A DNA stretch of 20,208 bases from contig JAGASC010000058.1 in NCBI GenBank assembly GCA_017621905.1, positions 1 to 20,208 of the forward strand. The letters run 5' to 3'. Made by a program: the position numbers and the translations under genes. The DNA comes from Roseburia sp. (lineage in GTDB: Bacteria > Bacillota > Clostridia > Lachnospirales > Lachnospiraceae). Every line of letters starts with the position of its first letter. The stretch's first letter is position 1. The notes beneath the pieces are model-generated. The model did no database searches. It was not told where the DNA came from and saw only the letters and a program-made list of their open reading frames with translations. Of this stretch, positions 7,595 to 15,392 are shown one piece after another.

Positions 7595-7912
7595 CTATAC
7601 CGTCATCTGGTACAGCACTTCGTATAGTTTTTCTGATTCGATCCATACCTCCGATTTGTTCCAGAACAATTCATGCGCGTTCAGCACCGCTTCCACGCTG
7701 TCTTCCAGTTCCGGATCCTTCTCATCGGTATAAAGTTCAATACTCAGGTTGGAAAACTCCATATAAACCACATCATCAGCGGCAAAGTTCTCCGAACCCG
7801 GAAATAAAAAGCAGATGAATGGCGGATCAGGACTTTCCCCTTCCGCGAAATGGTCATACGCAAAAGGGATCTCTGTTTCAGCCAGCATCTGCATTACGTC
7901 TTCATGCGTCAT
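7595..7912 (-). CDS. Tail completion / tail terminator-like protein
   Basis: 105 residues from MTHEDVMQMLAETEIPFAYDHF. GGAGG seven bases upstream decides this start; a longer frame opening 24 codons earlier overlaps the small membrane protein and has no ribosome binding site. It is acidic, with a central ELYTDEKDPELEDSVEAVLN stretch. It lies between the HK97 gp10-like gene and the major tail gene, the usual place of the tail terminator that caps the tube and joins it to the head. The opening IPFAYDHF and later PFICFLFPG resemble this group in Firmicute phages. Assignment rests on position and this limited resemblance. Confidence 0.7.
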   Translation of the reverse strand: MTHEDVMQMLAETEIPFAYDHFAEGESPDPPFICFLFPGSENFAADDVVYMEFSNLSIELYTDEKDPELEDSVEAVLNAHELFWNKSEVWIESEKLYEVLYQMTV

Positions 7913-8078
7913 CCTTCTTCCTCCCGATCTCAATAATGCATTCCGCAGCATGACGACAGGCCGGGCAGTTATACGGATAACCATGACAATCCTCGCCCCT
8001 CCGGGTACCGTGGTAAATGGCTACGTAGATCACCACAACCCCAAGAGCGATCACGAATAACAAAAGCAACATCTCCAT
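7902..8078 (-). CDS. 58-residue membrane protein with a four-cysteine cluster
   Basis: Translated by hand: begins MEMLLLLFVIALGVVVIYVA and ends GRKKDDA. Residues 3-22 are one uninterrupted hydrophobic segment. The tail carries Cys31, Cys38, Cys41 and Cys47 plus two histidines (CHGYPYNCPACRHAAEC), which could bind a metal or form disulfides. The gp10-like stop is three bases upstream, AAAGGCGG overlaps that stop as a plausible ribosome binding site, and the 3' end overlaps the next gene by 11 bases, so it fits the operon packing. I do not recognise a family. It could be an accessory membrane protein made late in infection. That it is real is inferred from packing and ribosome binding site, not from homology. 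Confidence 0.7.
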   Translation of the reverse strand: MEMLLLLFVIALGVVVIYVAIYHGTRRGEDCHGYPYNCPACRHAAECIIEIGRKKDDA

Positions 8079-8080
8079 CT

Positions 8081-8464
8081 TTAACCGCCTTTCTGCAGGT
8101 CACGCTCGATATCCCTTGTCAGCTGCTCGATACCTGCCTGCTCCGCCGGCGCGATGTGAGGGAACGCCCTTGTCCTTCCACCGCCGCGCTTCGCATGGCC
8201 AAACTCCAAAAGATGCGTCAGCTGGTAGCGCTTGGAATGCACCACGATCTGGATGGAATCCGACGTTTCCCTGGTCTTGTTCACCGCCCAGCTCTTGGAA
8301 TACTTTCCCGTCTTCTTCGGAGCCGTGCTTTCGATCTGTTGTTTTACGGTCTTGCCCGCCTTCTGGACATCCTTCTTCAGGTCCTCCGCAGCAAGCTTCG
8401 CGTATTCCTCCATACCCTTCATCACAGTATCCGCCAGCTGGTCAATCTTTATCGTCTGTGCCAT
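8081..8464 (-). CDS. HK97 gp10-like head-tail protein
   Basis: 127 residues. The N-terminal helix (MEEYAKLAAEDLKKDVQKAGKTVKQQIES) is followed by APKKTGKYSKSWAV and later LTHLLEFGHAKRGGGRTRAFPHIAPA, the signature of the HK97 gp10 family, including the conserved LxEFG and FPHIAPA segments. Family members act at the head-tail joint. The ATG overlaps the TGA of the head closure gene (TGATG), with AAGGAG eight bases upstream, indicating translational coupling. Confidence 0.9.
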   Translation of the reverse strand: MAQTIKIDQLADTVMKGMEEYAKLAAEDLKKDVQKAGKTVKQQIESTAPKKTGKYSKSWAVNKTRETSDSIQIVVHSKRYQLTHLLEFGHAKRGGGRTRAFPHIAPAEQAGIEQLTRDIERDLQKGG

Positions 8465-8805
8465 CAGCGCCGCTCCTTCCTGCAGGTGAACTTCAATGAC
8501 TTCTTCCGGAAGTTCATGTGGTCGATGTTCACGATGTTGTAGATCTCACCCATGAACATCACCCGGAAATGCGTGGAATCGATTGCGGCAACCTTCTGAC
8601 AATAACGAACGGAAACAGTCATACTGAAATCCTCAACCGTAGTTCCGGCAGTCTGTTCTTCCTTGGAACTTGCCAGGCCTTCACCGCCGATCGTGGCAAA
8701 GCAGGTATAATAATCCGTCCAGGCATTCTTGTGATTGCCGTACTTGTCTATCACAGTTTCATTCTTCTGAAACGTCACCTTGGATCTTAAAGCTGCCACA
8801 TCCAT
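8464..8805 (-). CDS. Head-tail adaptor (head closure) protein
   Basis: 113 residues beginning MDVAALRSKVTFQKNETVID. It is a beta-rich small protein of the SPP1 gp16 / head-tail joining family, with the usual opening RSKVTFQ, a central WTDYYTCFATIGG and a late FMGEIYNIVNIDHMNFRKKSLKF. It should plug the connector after packaging and receive the tail. Start and upstream stop overlap by one base (TGATG), and the same arrangement recurs at its own end. Confidence 0.87.
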   Translation of the reverse strand: MDVAALRSKVTFQKNETVIDKYGNHKNAWTDYYTCFATIGGEGLASSKEEQTAGTTVEDFSMTVSVRYCQKVAAIDSTHFRVMFMGEIYNIVNIDHMNFRKKSLKFTCRKERR

Positions 8806-9080
8806 CAGAATCCCTCCTTCCGGCTGCCAAACAGCAAAGCCCGAAGCGTCAAATCCATCGCATGATGGTCAGCTTCTTCCCTGTGCTCATACAGATAAGC
8901 CACCGTAAACCTCACAGCGATCTTCCCATTCTGAGCCGCATCCAGGTCCGCCTCATCGTCCGTCCGCAGGATATCCATGCACTGCTTCTTCGCCGCCGAT
9001 ATGAAGTTTTCGATCAGAGCATCGTCATCCTCGAAATCAACACGGAGATAACTCTTCATCTCTTCCACAGTCACAGTCAT
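8805..9080 (-). CDS. Head-tail connector (gp6-like)
   Basis: 91 residues from MTVTVEEMKSYLRVDFEDDD. AAGGAG lies eight bases before this ATG; an earlier ATG at 9086 and a GTG at 9089 are too close to the ribosome binding site. All-helical, with EEMKSYLRVDFEDDDALIENFISAAKK and a late KIAVRFTVAYLYEHREEA, typical of HK97 gp6 / DNA-packaging connector proteins that stack on the portal. It is shorter than some relatives but has both characteristic segments. Confidence 0.88.
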   Translation of the reverse strand: MTVTVEEMKSYLRVDFEDDDALIENFISAAKKQCMDILRTDDEADLDAAQNGKIAVRFTVAYLYEHREEADHHAMDLTLRALLFGSRKEGF

Positions 9081-9098
9081 CTGCATCACTCCTTAAAC

Positions 9099-9126
9099 CG
9101 GGACGGCAGATTGCTCCACCGCCCCG
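9099..9126 (-). terminator. Stem-loop after the capsid and head-fibre genes
   Basis: On the minus strand CGGGGCGG pairs with CCGTCCCG (one G-T) around a 12-base loop, six bases after the head-fibre stop. Only GTTT follows before the next ribosome binding site. It may be a leaky terminator or mRNA stabiliser; the short T-run makes full termination unlikely. Confidence 0.45.
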
Positions 9127-9132
9127 CATTTC

Positions 9133-9381
9133 TTACTCTGTTCCGTCAGTATCATCATCCGCTGTCATAAGACCGGCAGCCTTCAGCTTTGCCAGAAGAC
9201 TGTTGAAATCCTCTTTCAGTGCCACAACAGTAGTTGCTTCACTGGCCGCCTGGTTCTCCGCCGGTGTAAAGGAAGAAGGAAGCCCCTCTACGGAACTTCC
9301 ATCCTCAAAGATCAGCTTGCCTCCGATATGGGTGACATCGCCGCCCTGCTCGGTATAATTCTTAGCGTTGTACTCACTCAT
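9133..9381 (-). CDS. Head fibre-like / capsid accessory protein
   Basis: 82 residues beginning MSEYNAKNYTEQGGDVTHIGGK. The KNYxEQGG...IGG opening and the terminal DFNSLLAKLKAAGLM helix match short proteins known as head fibre (Phage_fiber_2-like) in Firmicute phages, usually encoded right after the capsid gene, as here. It probably decorates the capsid. AAGGAGG lies eight bases before the ATG. The acidic tail DDDTDGTE is not conserved as far as I can tell. Confidence 0.7.
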   Translation of the reverse strand: MSEYNAKNYTEQGGDVTHIGGKLIFEDGSSVEGLPSSFTPAENQAASEATTVVALKEDFNSLLAKLKAAGLMTADDDTDGTE

Positions 9382-9394
9382 GACTCAGCCCTCC

Positions 9395-10576
9395 TTAGTG
9401 CTTCATCTTAAGAAGCTGGATGCCCTCAGGAAGGATCACCTTACCATCAACTCTCTCAGTTGCGACAAATCCCACCTGTCCATTGGTGCTGTAGAGCTCA
9501 TTGAGTCTCTGCACAGTTCTACCGGAACGGTCAGCGATCCAGTAATTCTTGAAATCACCGAAAGCCACGGTGAGCGCATCCGATGCAACCGTAGGAACAT
9601 AAGGCGAAGTGTAAAGCTCATAGCCAAGAAGCTTGTCCGGCTCGCCTGCCTGAAGTGAAGGCTGCCAGAGATAAACACCGTTGCCGTCCTTCAGCTTTCT
9701 GATTGCAGCGATAGTCGCATCGTTCATAAGGAACTTCGCATTTCTGCGATAAGGACTCTTAAGCGCATACACAAGGCTGATCAGTTCATCCGCAGTGATC
9801 GCGTTGTTTGCCGCAGCGGTAACGCCCACCTGTCCGCCGTTCGCGGTAAAGATACCCGTAGGCTGACCGGTTCCGGTACCTACGCAGAAAGCCTCTTCCT
9901 CTGCGATACCGAAGGCTCTTGCGAATTCAGCCGCAATATAAGATTCCAGATCAAACATGGAATCCTGAAGAAGCTCGATGGAAACCTTCACAAGGTCAGT
10001 CAGCTTGAACGCATCGATGGTCTTCTGGTCGAAGGAAGGATCACTCGGAGTATAGGCACCATTCTCAGCCGTCCATGCAGCGGTAGAATGAGTCGCCGCA
10101 ATCGGGATCTTTCTTTCCGCGCTGGTGGTGATGACCTTAGCAAGCCCTCTCACCACATTCGCCTCATCAAGACCCATCACGATCTGACGCTCAAATTCTT
10201 CCGGCACAAGATAACCGCCGTCCGCCTGCACGCCCTCAGAAAGGACATTATGCACAGGTCTCTTTCCACGGAGATGCGCACCGAAGTCTTCCTTGTATGC
10301 ATTGGAAGCACGGCCGGTCTTTTCCTCAACTTCCTGTCTTGCAGGTCTTCCTGTAAGAGGCATATTGACAGGCTTGTTGAACTCAGCCTCTCTTGCCTCA
10401 GCTCTCTGCTGACGGTCGATTGCCGCAGTCAGATCCTCGATTTCCTGCTCCATACGGCTGTAAGTCGCGTTATCCTCCGCAGACAGAACGCCGTTCTCAT
10501 TCTCGTGGGTATCCACAAAGTTCTTCGCGGTCTCCCACACCTTTGCTCTCTTCTCGATCATATCTTTGATAGTCAT
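9395..10576 (-). CDS. HK97-type major capsid protein
   Basis: 393 residues. Residues 1-70 are a coiled-coil delta domain (IKDMIEKRAKVWETAKNFVD, then EIEDLTAAIDRQQRAEAREAE) that serves as internal scaffold and is normally removed by the prohead protease. The cut site probably lies in the region 85-118, before ADGGYLVPEEFERQIV. The HK97 fold then follows: FAVGTGTGQPTGIF-like glycine loop (ending GQPTGIFTANGG), LMNDATIAAIRKLKD and the C-terminal GFVATERVDGKVILPEGIQLL. The ClpP-like protease gene directly upstream supports this maturation route. GGAGG precedes the ATG by about ten bases. Confidence 0.95.
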   Translation of the reverse strand: MTIKDMIEKRAKVWETAKNFVDTHENENGVLSAEDNATYSRMEQEIEDLTAAIDRQQRAEAREAEFNKPVNMPLTGRPARQEVEEKTGRASNAYKEDFGAHLRGKRPVHNVLSEGVQADGGYLVPEEFERQIVMGLDEANVVRGLAKVITTSAERKIPIAATHSTAAWTAENGAYTPSDPSFDQKTIDAFKLTDLVKVSIELLQDSMFDLESYIAAEFARAFGIAEEEAFCVGTGTGQPTGIFTANGGQVGVTAAANNAITADELISLVYALKSPYRRNAKFLMNDATIAAIRKLKDGNGVYLWQPSLQAGEPDKLLGYELYTSPYVPTVASDALTVAFGDFKNYWIADRSGRTVQRLNELYSTNGQVGFVATERVDGKVILPEGIQLLKMKH

Positions 10577-10590
10577 AGCTCGATTCCTCC

Positions 10591-11373
10591 TTAAATGAAT
10601 CTCTTGATAAAATTCAAGCGTTCCCTGATCTCATCACAGGAACGCCCATCACCAACACTGTCTTCAGTTACTTCATTTGCGCCGGCGCAACTGTCCGGTG
10701 GCTTAATGTGACACTTCGCCGCGATCTTATCCATCAGCGAATTGGTCACCGCCGCCCTGGAATAGAGCATCGACACCTCCGGCGAACCGACATCCGCTTC
10801 CACGCCCTCTCTTTCGAGAATGTCATCAGCAAATCCCAGTTCCACCGCCTTGTGCGCGTCCATCCAGGTCTCCGCATCCATCAGATGTGAGATTTTCGTC
10901 CTGCTCATGCCGGTCTTGATCTCATAGGCATTCATGATGGATTCCTTCACTTCAGCCAGCATGTTGATCGCCTTCTGCATCTCCACCGTATCGCCAAAAG
11001 CAATAGTGGCCGGATTGTGGATCATCATCATGCTCACAGGACTCATGAGCACCTTCGTCCCTGCCATCGCGATCACGCTTGCCGCCGATGCCGCAATGCC
11101 ATCGATCTTCACCGTGACATCGCCTTTATAGTCCATCAGCATGTTATAGATCTGAGCCGCTGCCACGCAGTCACCGCCCGGACTATTGATCCAGACCGTA
11201 ATGTTTCCTGTTCCGGCATTCAGTTCTTCTCTAAAAAGAGCCGGTGTGACATCATCGTCAAACCAGCTCTCTTCTGCTATGGTTCCATTCAGGAAAAGCA
11301 CTCTCTCACTGACCTCTTCGCCTGAAGCCTGGTCTCTGATCTTCCTGCTTTTCCAGTTCCAAAACTTCTTCAT
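10591..11373 (-). CDS. ClpP-like prohead maturation protease
   Basis: 260 residues from MKKFWNWKSRKIRDQ. AAGGAG six bases upstream decides this start; a frame open 17 codons further lies deep inside the portal gene. The Clp/crotonase core is clear: WINSPGGDC (62-69), nucleophile in DGIAASAAS (Ser96), MIHNP with His119, and the acidic third position in the LMDAETWMDAHKAVELGFAD stretch. It cleaves the capsid delta domain inside the prohead. It overlaps the portal 3' end by 68 bases. The C-terminal 60 residues beyond the protease fold carry no motif I recognise. Confidence 0.92.
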   Translation of the reverse strand: MKKFWNWKSRKIRDQASGEEVSERVLFLNGTIAEESWFDDDVTPALFREELNAGTGNITVWINSPGGDCVAAAQIYNMLMDYKGDVTVKIDGIAASAASVIAMAGTKVLMSPVSMMMIHNPATIAFGDTVEMQKAINMLAEVKESIMNAYEIKTGMSRTKISHLMDAETWMDAHKAVELGFADDILEREGVEADVGSPEVSMLYSRAAVTNSLMDKIAAKCHIKPPDSCAGANEVTEDSVGDGRSCDEIRERLNFIKRFI

Positions 11374-12649
11374 CGGAATCTCCTTCCTCCTTTCCGTTGT
11401 TGCCTGCCGCAAATATCCCGGCATCCTCCAGCTTCGTCATATTTCCATTGATCAGATACAGATCACCACCCTGTTCCGCCGGGATTCTGTCCAGATTCTC
11501 CAGTTCACGGATGTCATTGGCGGACATCCAGCCGTTCTGTCTGGCTGTCGCATAGCCGTTCATCCTGCTCTGGTAATCGCCCCTTAACAAGCCGTCCACA
11601 TTGAACTTGAAGAAGTATTTCTTCTTTTCATCCGGAGTCAGCAAGGCTCTCACCATTGCCTGCTCCCAACGGCTTACCCAGGGATCCAGCGTGTACTTCA
11701 CAAACTCCAGCGACTGCTGCTCAATGTTATTGAAGCTGGACTTCTCCAAATCACCGATCATATGAGGCGGCACCCGGAAGATCCTCGCGATCTCATCGAT
11801 TTGAAACTTCCTTGTCTCCAGGAACTGAGCCTGCTCAGGACTGATACTGATAGGCGTGTACTTCATGCCCTCTTCCAAAACGGCAATCTTATTTGCATTG
11901 CCGCTTCCTCCGAAGGTCGCCTGCCAGCTTTCCCTCACCTTGCTCGGATCCTTAATAGTCCCCGGATGCTCCAGCACACCGGAAGGAGCCGCACCATTGG
12001 CAAAAAACTTGCTGCCATACTCTTCCGTAGCGATTGCCAGCCCTATCGCATTCTTGGCCATAGCGATCGGACTGTATCCAACCAGACCGTCAAATCCAAG
12101 ACCCGGAATGTGCAGCACATCGTGAGGCTGAAGCCTTACGGTTCTTCCAACCTTATTGGTGCCTTTCCTGCCGTCCACATCGTCCGAATCATAAACGGTG
12201 TACTCGTAATAAAGCCTTCCATGCTCATCACGATCCACCTTCATCCGATCCGGCATCAGCGGATACAGCGCAACAACTTCACCCTTGCCATTGCGGATGA
12301 TCTGACTGTAGGCGTTGCCCCAAAGGAGCAAATGCGTCATCAGAGTCTCCCTGAAGATAAAGGAAGTCATCTCCGGATTCGGCTCATCATGGAGCAAAAA
12401 ATAAAGCGGATGTTCCACCGCTTTCTCCTTACCGCCATCATCGGTATATCTGTAAAATTGTAATGGCAGACTTGCCACTGCCTCCGACAGGATCCTCACG
12501 CAACAGTACACTGCTGTCATCTGCATCGCAGACCGTTCTGTCACATACTTGCCACTCGAAGTACCTCCCAGAAAGAAGCTGTAGCTGCTTCCTGCTGTTC
12601 TATCTGTAGGCTTATCCCTGCTCCGAAATAAACCGCTCAGTATTCCCAT
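11306..12649 (-). CDS. HK97-type portal protein
   Basis: 447 residues from MGILSGLFRSRDKPTDR. AAGGAGG eight bases upstream supports this ATG over two earlier ones at 12667 and 12655. Typical portal segments in order: TERSAMQMTAVYCCVRILSEAVASLPL, HDVLHIPGLGFDGLVGYSPIAMAKNAIGLA, IARIFRVPPHMIGDLEKSSFNNIEQQSLEF and a late ANDIRELENLDRIP. It forms the dodecameric ring through which DNA passes and to which terminase and connector bind. The gene begins inside a tiny upstream ORF and ends inside the protease gene. Confidence 0.95.
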   Translation of the reverse strand: MGILSGLFRSRDKPTDRTAGSSYSFFLGGTSSGKYVTERSAMQMTAVYCCVRILSEAVASLPLQFYRYTDDGGKEKAVEHPLYFLLHDEPNPEMTSFIFRETLMTHLLLWGNAYSQIIRNGKGEVVALYPLMPDRMKVDRDEHGRLYYEYTVYDSDDVDGRKGTNKVGRTVRLQPHDVLHIPGLGFDGLVGYSPIAMAKNAIGLAIATEEYGSKFFANGAAPSGVLEHPGTIKDPSKVRESWQATFGGSGNANKIAVLEEGMKYTPISISPEQAQFLETRKFQIDEIARIFRVPPHMIGDLEKSSFNNIEQQSLEFVKYTLDPWVSRWEQAMVRALLTPDEKKKYFFKFNVDGLLRGDYQSRMNGYATARQNGWMSANDIRELENLDRIPAEQGGDLYLINGNMTKLEDAGIFAAGNNGKEEGDSDEEVLELEKQEDQRPGFRRRGQ

Positions 12650-12725
12650 TGCCATTCCCTCCTTCATATGCCTGATTCAAGGCTTCCCTAATCACAAGGA
12701 AGCCTATCACCGATATAATCAACAT
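12612..12725 (-). CDS. Tiny hydrophobic ORF between terminase and portal
   Basis: 37 residues from MLIISVIGFLVIREALNQAYEGG. GAGG lies eight bases before the ATG, which starts 10 bases after the terminase stop. The first 13 residues are hydrophobic, too short for a sure membrane span. The last 13 codons overlap the portal start, so it may act mainly as a translational coupler for portal. No family recognised. Without homology its protein product is uncertain. Confidence 0.5.
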   Translation of the reverse strand: MLIISVIGFLVIREALNQAYEGGNGNGNTERFISEQG

Positions 12726-12735
12726 TGCTTTATCC

Positions 12736-14361
12736 TCAGAAGACCAACAGACCGCGCTCATCATAAACACTCCCCTGCGGTTCCGTCTGATTGCGGATGC
12801 ACCGGTCAAGCGCCATGATTGCAGCCACAATGCCGTCGATCTTTTCTTTCGATTTTGCCTTCGTCACCTTGATGTTTCCGGCAGGATCCGTATCGACTAC
12901 CACGTTGCCGGCCATCCACCTGAGAACTGGATGCCCTCCGTGAATGATCTGTCCTTCCATGAGCAGGCGATAAAAATCCTTCGTTGGTCCGGACATTGAA
13001 GCAAAGCCCTGACCGAACGGAACCATCGTGAATCCATCACCTTCCAGATTCTGGATCATCTGTGTGGCATTCCACCTGTCCACTGCAATCTCGACGATGT
13101 GGTATTTCTCCGCCAGATCGTTGATGAACTTCTCAATGAAGTCATAATGAATTACATTTCCCTCAGTCGATAACAGGTATCCCTGCCTCTCCCAGATGTC
13201 ATAAGGAACGGAAGCCGCCTTCACTCTCTGCGGTATCGTCTCTTCCGGCACCCAGAAGAACGGAAGCAGAATGTACTTCTCATCCTCATCTCTCGGTGGA
13301 AACATCAGGACCAGAGCCGTGATATCTCCTGTGCTGGATAAGTCCAGGCCGCCGTAACAGTCCCTGCCTTCCAGAGCAGCCAGGTCGATCTCTTCATTTC
13401 CTTTCATGAATATCGCATCCGGTATCCATGCTACGGTACTTGAAACCCACATATTCAGCCTCAGCCACTTGAAAGTCACTTCATCTGCCGGATTCTGCTT
13501 TGCTTCCCGGTAGGCATCACGCAAACGTTCGATATCCACGGTGTATCCCAGCGAAGGATTGACCTTGTACCAATTTGCTTCATCCTCCCAGTCCTCATCA
13601 TCCTTCAGTCCGTAGACCACCGGATAGAAAGTCGGATCCACACGCCGGCCTTCCAGAATATCCACCGCTTTCGTATGTAGCTCATAGGCTATGGAATGTC
13701 TGTCCGTGCCTGCCGTGGTGATAATGAAATGCAGTGGATTCTGTCTGGCATCCGATGATCCCTTTGTCAGAACGTCATACAGCTGCCTGTTCGGCTGCGT
13801 ATGGATCTCATCAAACACCAATCCACTGACTGAAAATCCATGCTTACCCCCGACCTCTGCACTGAGCACCTGGTAATATCCTGAATTTCCATAATTAACG
13901 ATTCTCTTTGTTGCCGTCATCAGCTTCGACCGTTTCAGAAGCGCCGGCGACATCTCCACCATCTGCCTTGCCACATCAAAAACGATGCTGGCCTGCTGCC
14001 GGTCAGCGGCAGCGCCATACACTTCAGCAGAAGGTTCATTGTCTGCATACAAAAGATAAAGAGCGACGGCTGCTGCCAATTCGCTCTTACCTACTTTCTT
14101 GCATATTTCCACAAAGGCTGTTCGGAACTGCCGATACCCATCAGGTTTGACGATTCCGAAGATGTCACGGATCAGCTGCTCCTGCCAGGGAAGCAGCCAG
14201 AACCTCTTGCCTGCCCATTTGCCTTTAGTGTGGCATAGGTTCTCGATGAACTTCACAGCCCTGTCAGCCTTCGCTTTATCATAGTGAGATGTCGGAAGCA
14301 TAAATCTTGACGGCTTATAATTCTTCAGCTTCGGATAACCCGCAGGTCTTCTCTCCGCCAT
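12736..14361 (-). CDS. terL: Terminase large subunit
   Basis: 541 residues. The N-terminal ATPase has a Walker A-like CKKVGKSE (87-94) and Walker B LVFDEIH (181-187), then ITTAGTD as the coupling motif. The C-terminal RNase H-like nuclease shows acidic residues in GGLDLSSTGD (Asp340), IAVDRWN (Asp428) and KEKIDGIVAAIMALDR (Asp509). The order and the opening MAERRPAGYPKLKNYKPSRFM fit the Terminase_1 family found with P27-type small subunits and HNH proteins in cos-packaging phages. Its ATG overlaps the small-subunit stop by one base. It cuts and pumps DNA into the prohead through the portal. Confidence 0.95.
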   Translation of the reverse strand: MAERRPAGYPKLKNYKPSRFMLPTSHYDKAKADRAVKFIENLCHTKGKWAGKRFWLLPWQEQLIRDIFGIVKPDGYRQFRTAFVEICKKVGKSELAAAVALYLLYADNEPSAEVYGAAADRQQASIVFDVARQMVEMSPALLKRSKLMTATKRIVNYGNSGYYQVLSAEVGGKHGFSVSGLVFDEIHTQPNRQLYDVLTKGSSDARQNPLHFIITTAGTDRHSIAYELHTKAVDILEGRRVDPTFYPVVYGLKDDEDWEDEANWYKVNPSLGYTVDIERLRDAYREAKQNPADEVTFKWLRLNMWVSSTVAWIPDAIFMKGNEEIDLAALEGRDCYGGLDLSSTGDITALVLMFPPRDEDEKYILLPFFWVPEETIPQRVKAASVPYDIWERQGYLLSTEGNVIHYDFIEKFINDLAEKYHIVEIAVDRWNATQMIQNLEGDGFTMVPFGQGFASMSGPTKDFYRLLMEGQIIHGGHPVLRWMAGNVVVDTDPAGNIKVTKAKSKEKIDGIVAAIMALDRCIRNQTEPQGSVYDERGLLVF

Positions 14362-14831
14362 TAAGCCTCACCCCCAAGTAATGCCTCCATCTCATCTTCT
14401 TCGTCTTTGCCGACACCGGATGCTGCCATGATTCTCGATCTGGCAGACGGAGTAAGTCCGAACTCGGATGCCGCCTGCATCATCAGCCGCTGTTCCGTAT
14501 TACAAATTGCAACCCACGGATTCGGTCTCTGCATACCATTTTCCGTTTCATAGGTAGCGCCCTCGGAATTGATATGCTCCTGGGCCTCTTTCCATCTGGC
14601 ATAGGACTGACAATATGCTGCAAATGCAGACCGATCTATCTCCGTCAGCACCCCCATCTGATTCAGTTTCTCCGATAACCGGATCCATTCTGTCTTCGCT
14701 TCCGGCAATAACCATGCAGGGCAGTCGGGCATTCCCTTACCCGGATTTGGTTCTTTTGTGTTCAGTTTTCTCTTTCCCGGATTGCCTTCCAGCTTTTTCA
14801 CAGCTGTAGGCTTCGGCTTTCTTCCAGCCAT
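14361..14831 (-). CDS. terS: Terminase small subunit, P27 family
   Basis: 156 residues from MAGRKPKPTAVKKLEGNPGKR, the classic P27-family opening, followed by PDCPAWLLPEAKTEW, AFAAYCQSYARWKEAQEHI and the C-terminal EFGLTPSARSRI motif. GGAGG ten bases upstream fits this start. The frame stays open for 61 codons further upstream, but that part overlaps the HNH gene and reads as the suspected cos region, so I reject it. It recognises the packaging site and recruits TerL. Confidence 0.93.
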   Translation of the reverse strand: MAGRKPKPTAVKKLEGNPGKRKLNTKEPNPGKGMPDCPAWLLPEAKTEWIRLSEKLNQMGVLTEIDRSAFAAYCQSYARWKEAQEHINSEGATYETENGMQRPNPWVAICNTEQRLMMQAASEFGLTPSARSRIMAASGVGKDEEDEMEALLGGEA

Positions 14832-14940
14832 AGAGCATCGCCCTCCTTCCTTCCAAATTTCACTTTTCATTTCGCGATTTTGCACGCGTGACCCCCGCGC
14901 CGTTCCCTGGGAGCCATACCTGTAGAGATTCGCACCGCCC
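14832..14940 (-). other. Non-coding gap between HNH and terS; candidate cos/packaging site
   Basis: 109 bases with no convincing gene. It is GC-rich with CG-type steps: minus-strand CGGCGCGGGGGTCACGCGTG (14902-14883) and then ATCGCG. Cos sites of HK97-like Gram-positive phages with an HNH protein usually lie beside terS, and this is the only gap here. No cut position can be read directly. Confidence 0.4.
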
Positions 14941-15306
14941 CTACCCGCGATGGTTTCCCCAGTAGTCCCCTCTCTTCGCGTGTATGGTTGAGTGACACGA
15001 CTTGCACAGCGCAATCAGATTACTTCGATCGTGTGTGCCACCTTCACTCAGAGGCAGCTTGTGGTGGATCTCTTCAGTCGGCACAATAATTCCACGTTCA
15101 AAACACAGCTCACAGAACGGATGCTCCGCAGCATACTTGTCACGGATCCTCTTCCATGCACGACCGTATCTCTTCTTCGTAGACTTATCCCTACCGTACC
15201 TCTCATAGTTACTATTACTCAGCTTCTCATGCTCTTCACAGAACCTTTTGTCTGTCAGCTTCGGGCATCCGGGATAAGAGCATGGATGCTTCGGTTTCCT
15301 TGGCAT
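14941..15306 (-). CDS. HNH endonuclease (packaging-associated)
   Basis: 121 residues from MPRKPKHPCSYPGC; an ATG one codon earlier is possible, but AAGGTGG is too close to it. Two zinc-binding parts: an N-terminal Cys9-Cys14-Cys23-His26 cluster, and the HNH module with Cys65-x2-Cys68, His81-His82, Asn96 and Cys101-x2-Cys104-His105. The EIHHKLPLSEGG...NLIALCKSCHSTIH core is intact. Such proteins beside terS work with terminase to cleave at cos in HK97-like phages. It follows the strong terminator at 15329-15363 with no room for a promoter between. Confidence 0.92.
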   Translation of the reverse strand: MPRKPKHPCSYPGCPKLTDKRFCEEHEKLSNSNYERYGRDKSTKKRYGRAWKRIRDKYAAEHPFCELCFERGIIVPTEEIHHKLPLSEGGTHDRSNLIALCKSCHSTIHAKRGDYWGNHRG

Positions 15307-15328
15307 CATTCCACCTTCTTTCCCATAG

Positions 15329-15363
15329 AAAAAGCCGCCACGGTATTTTGCTCCGTAACGGCT
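15329..15363 (-). terminator. Strong Rho-independent terminator between early and late blocks
   Basis: On the minus strand AGCCGTTACGG and CCGTGGCGGCT form 11 pairs (two G-T) around a 9-base loop, followed by TTTTC. It sits after the DUF1492 gene and 23 bases before the HNH start. The opposite strand has no T-run, so it acts only in the direction of the genes. Confidence 0.85.
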
Positions 15364-15392
15364 CTCTCATCTTTCGCTTTTGCCAGTTTAAC

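Noticed and set aside
14832..15014. 61-codon N-terminal extension of the small terminase
   Set aside because: It lacks a ribosome binding site, overlaps HNH and has no family match; the standard MAGRKPKP start has its own site.
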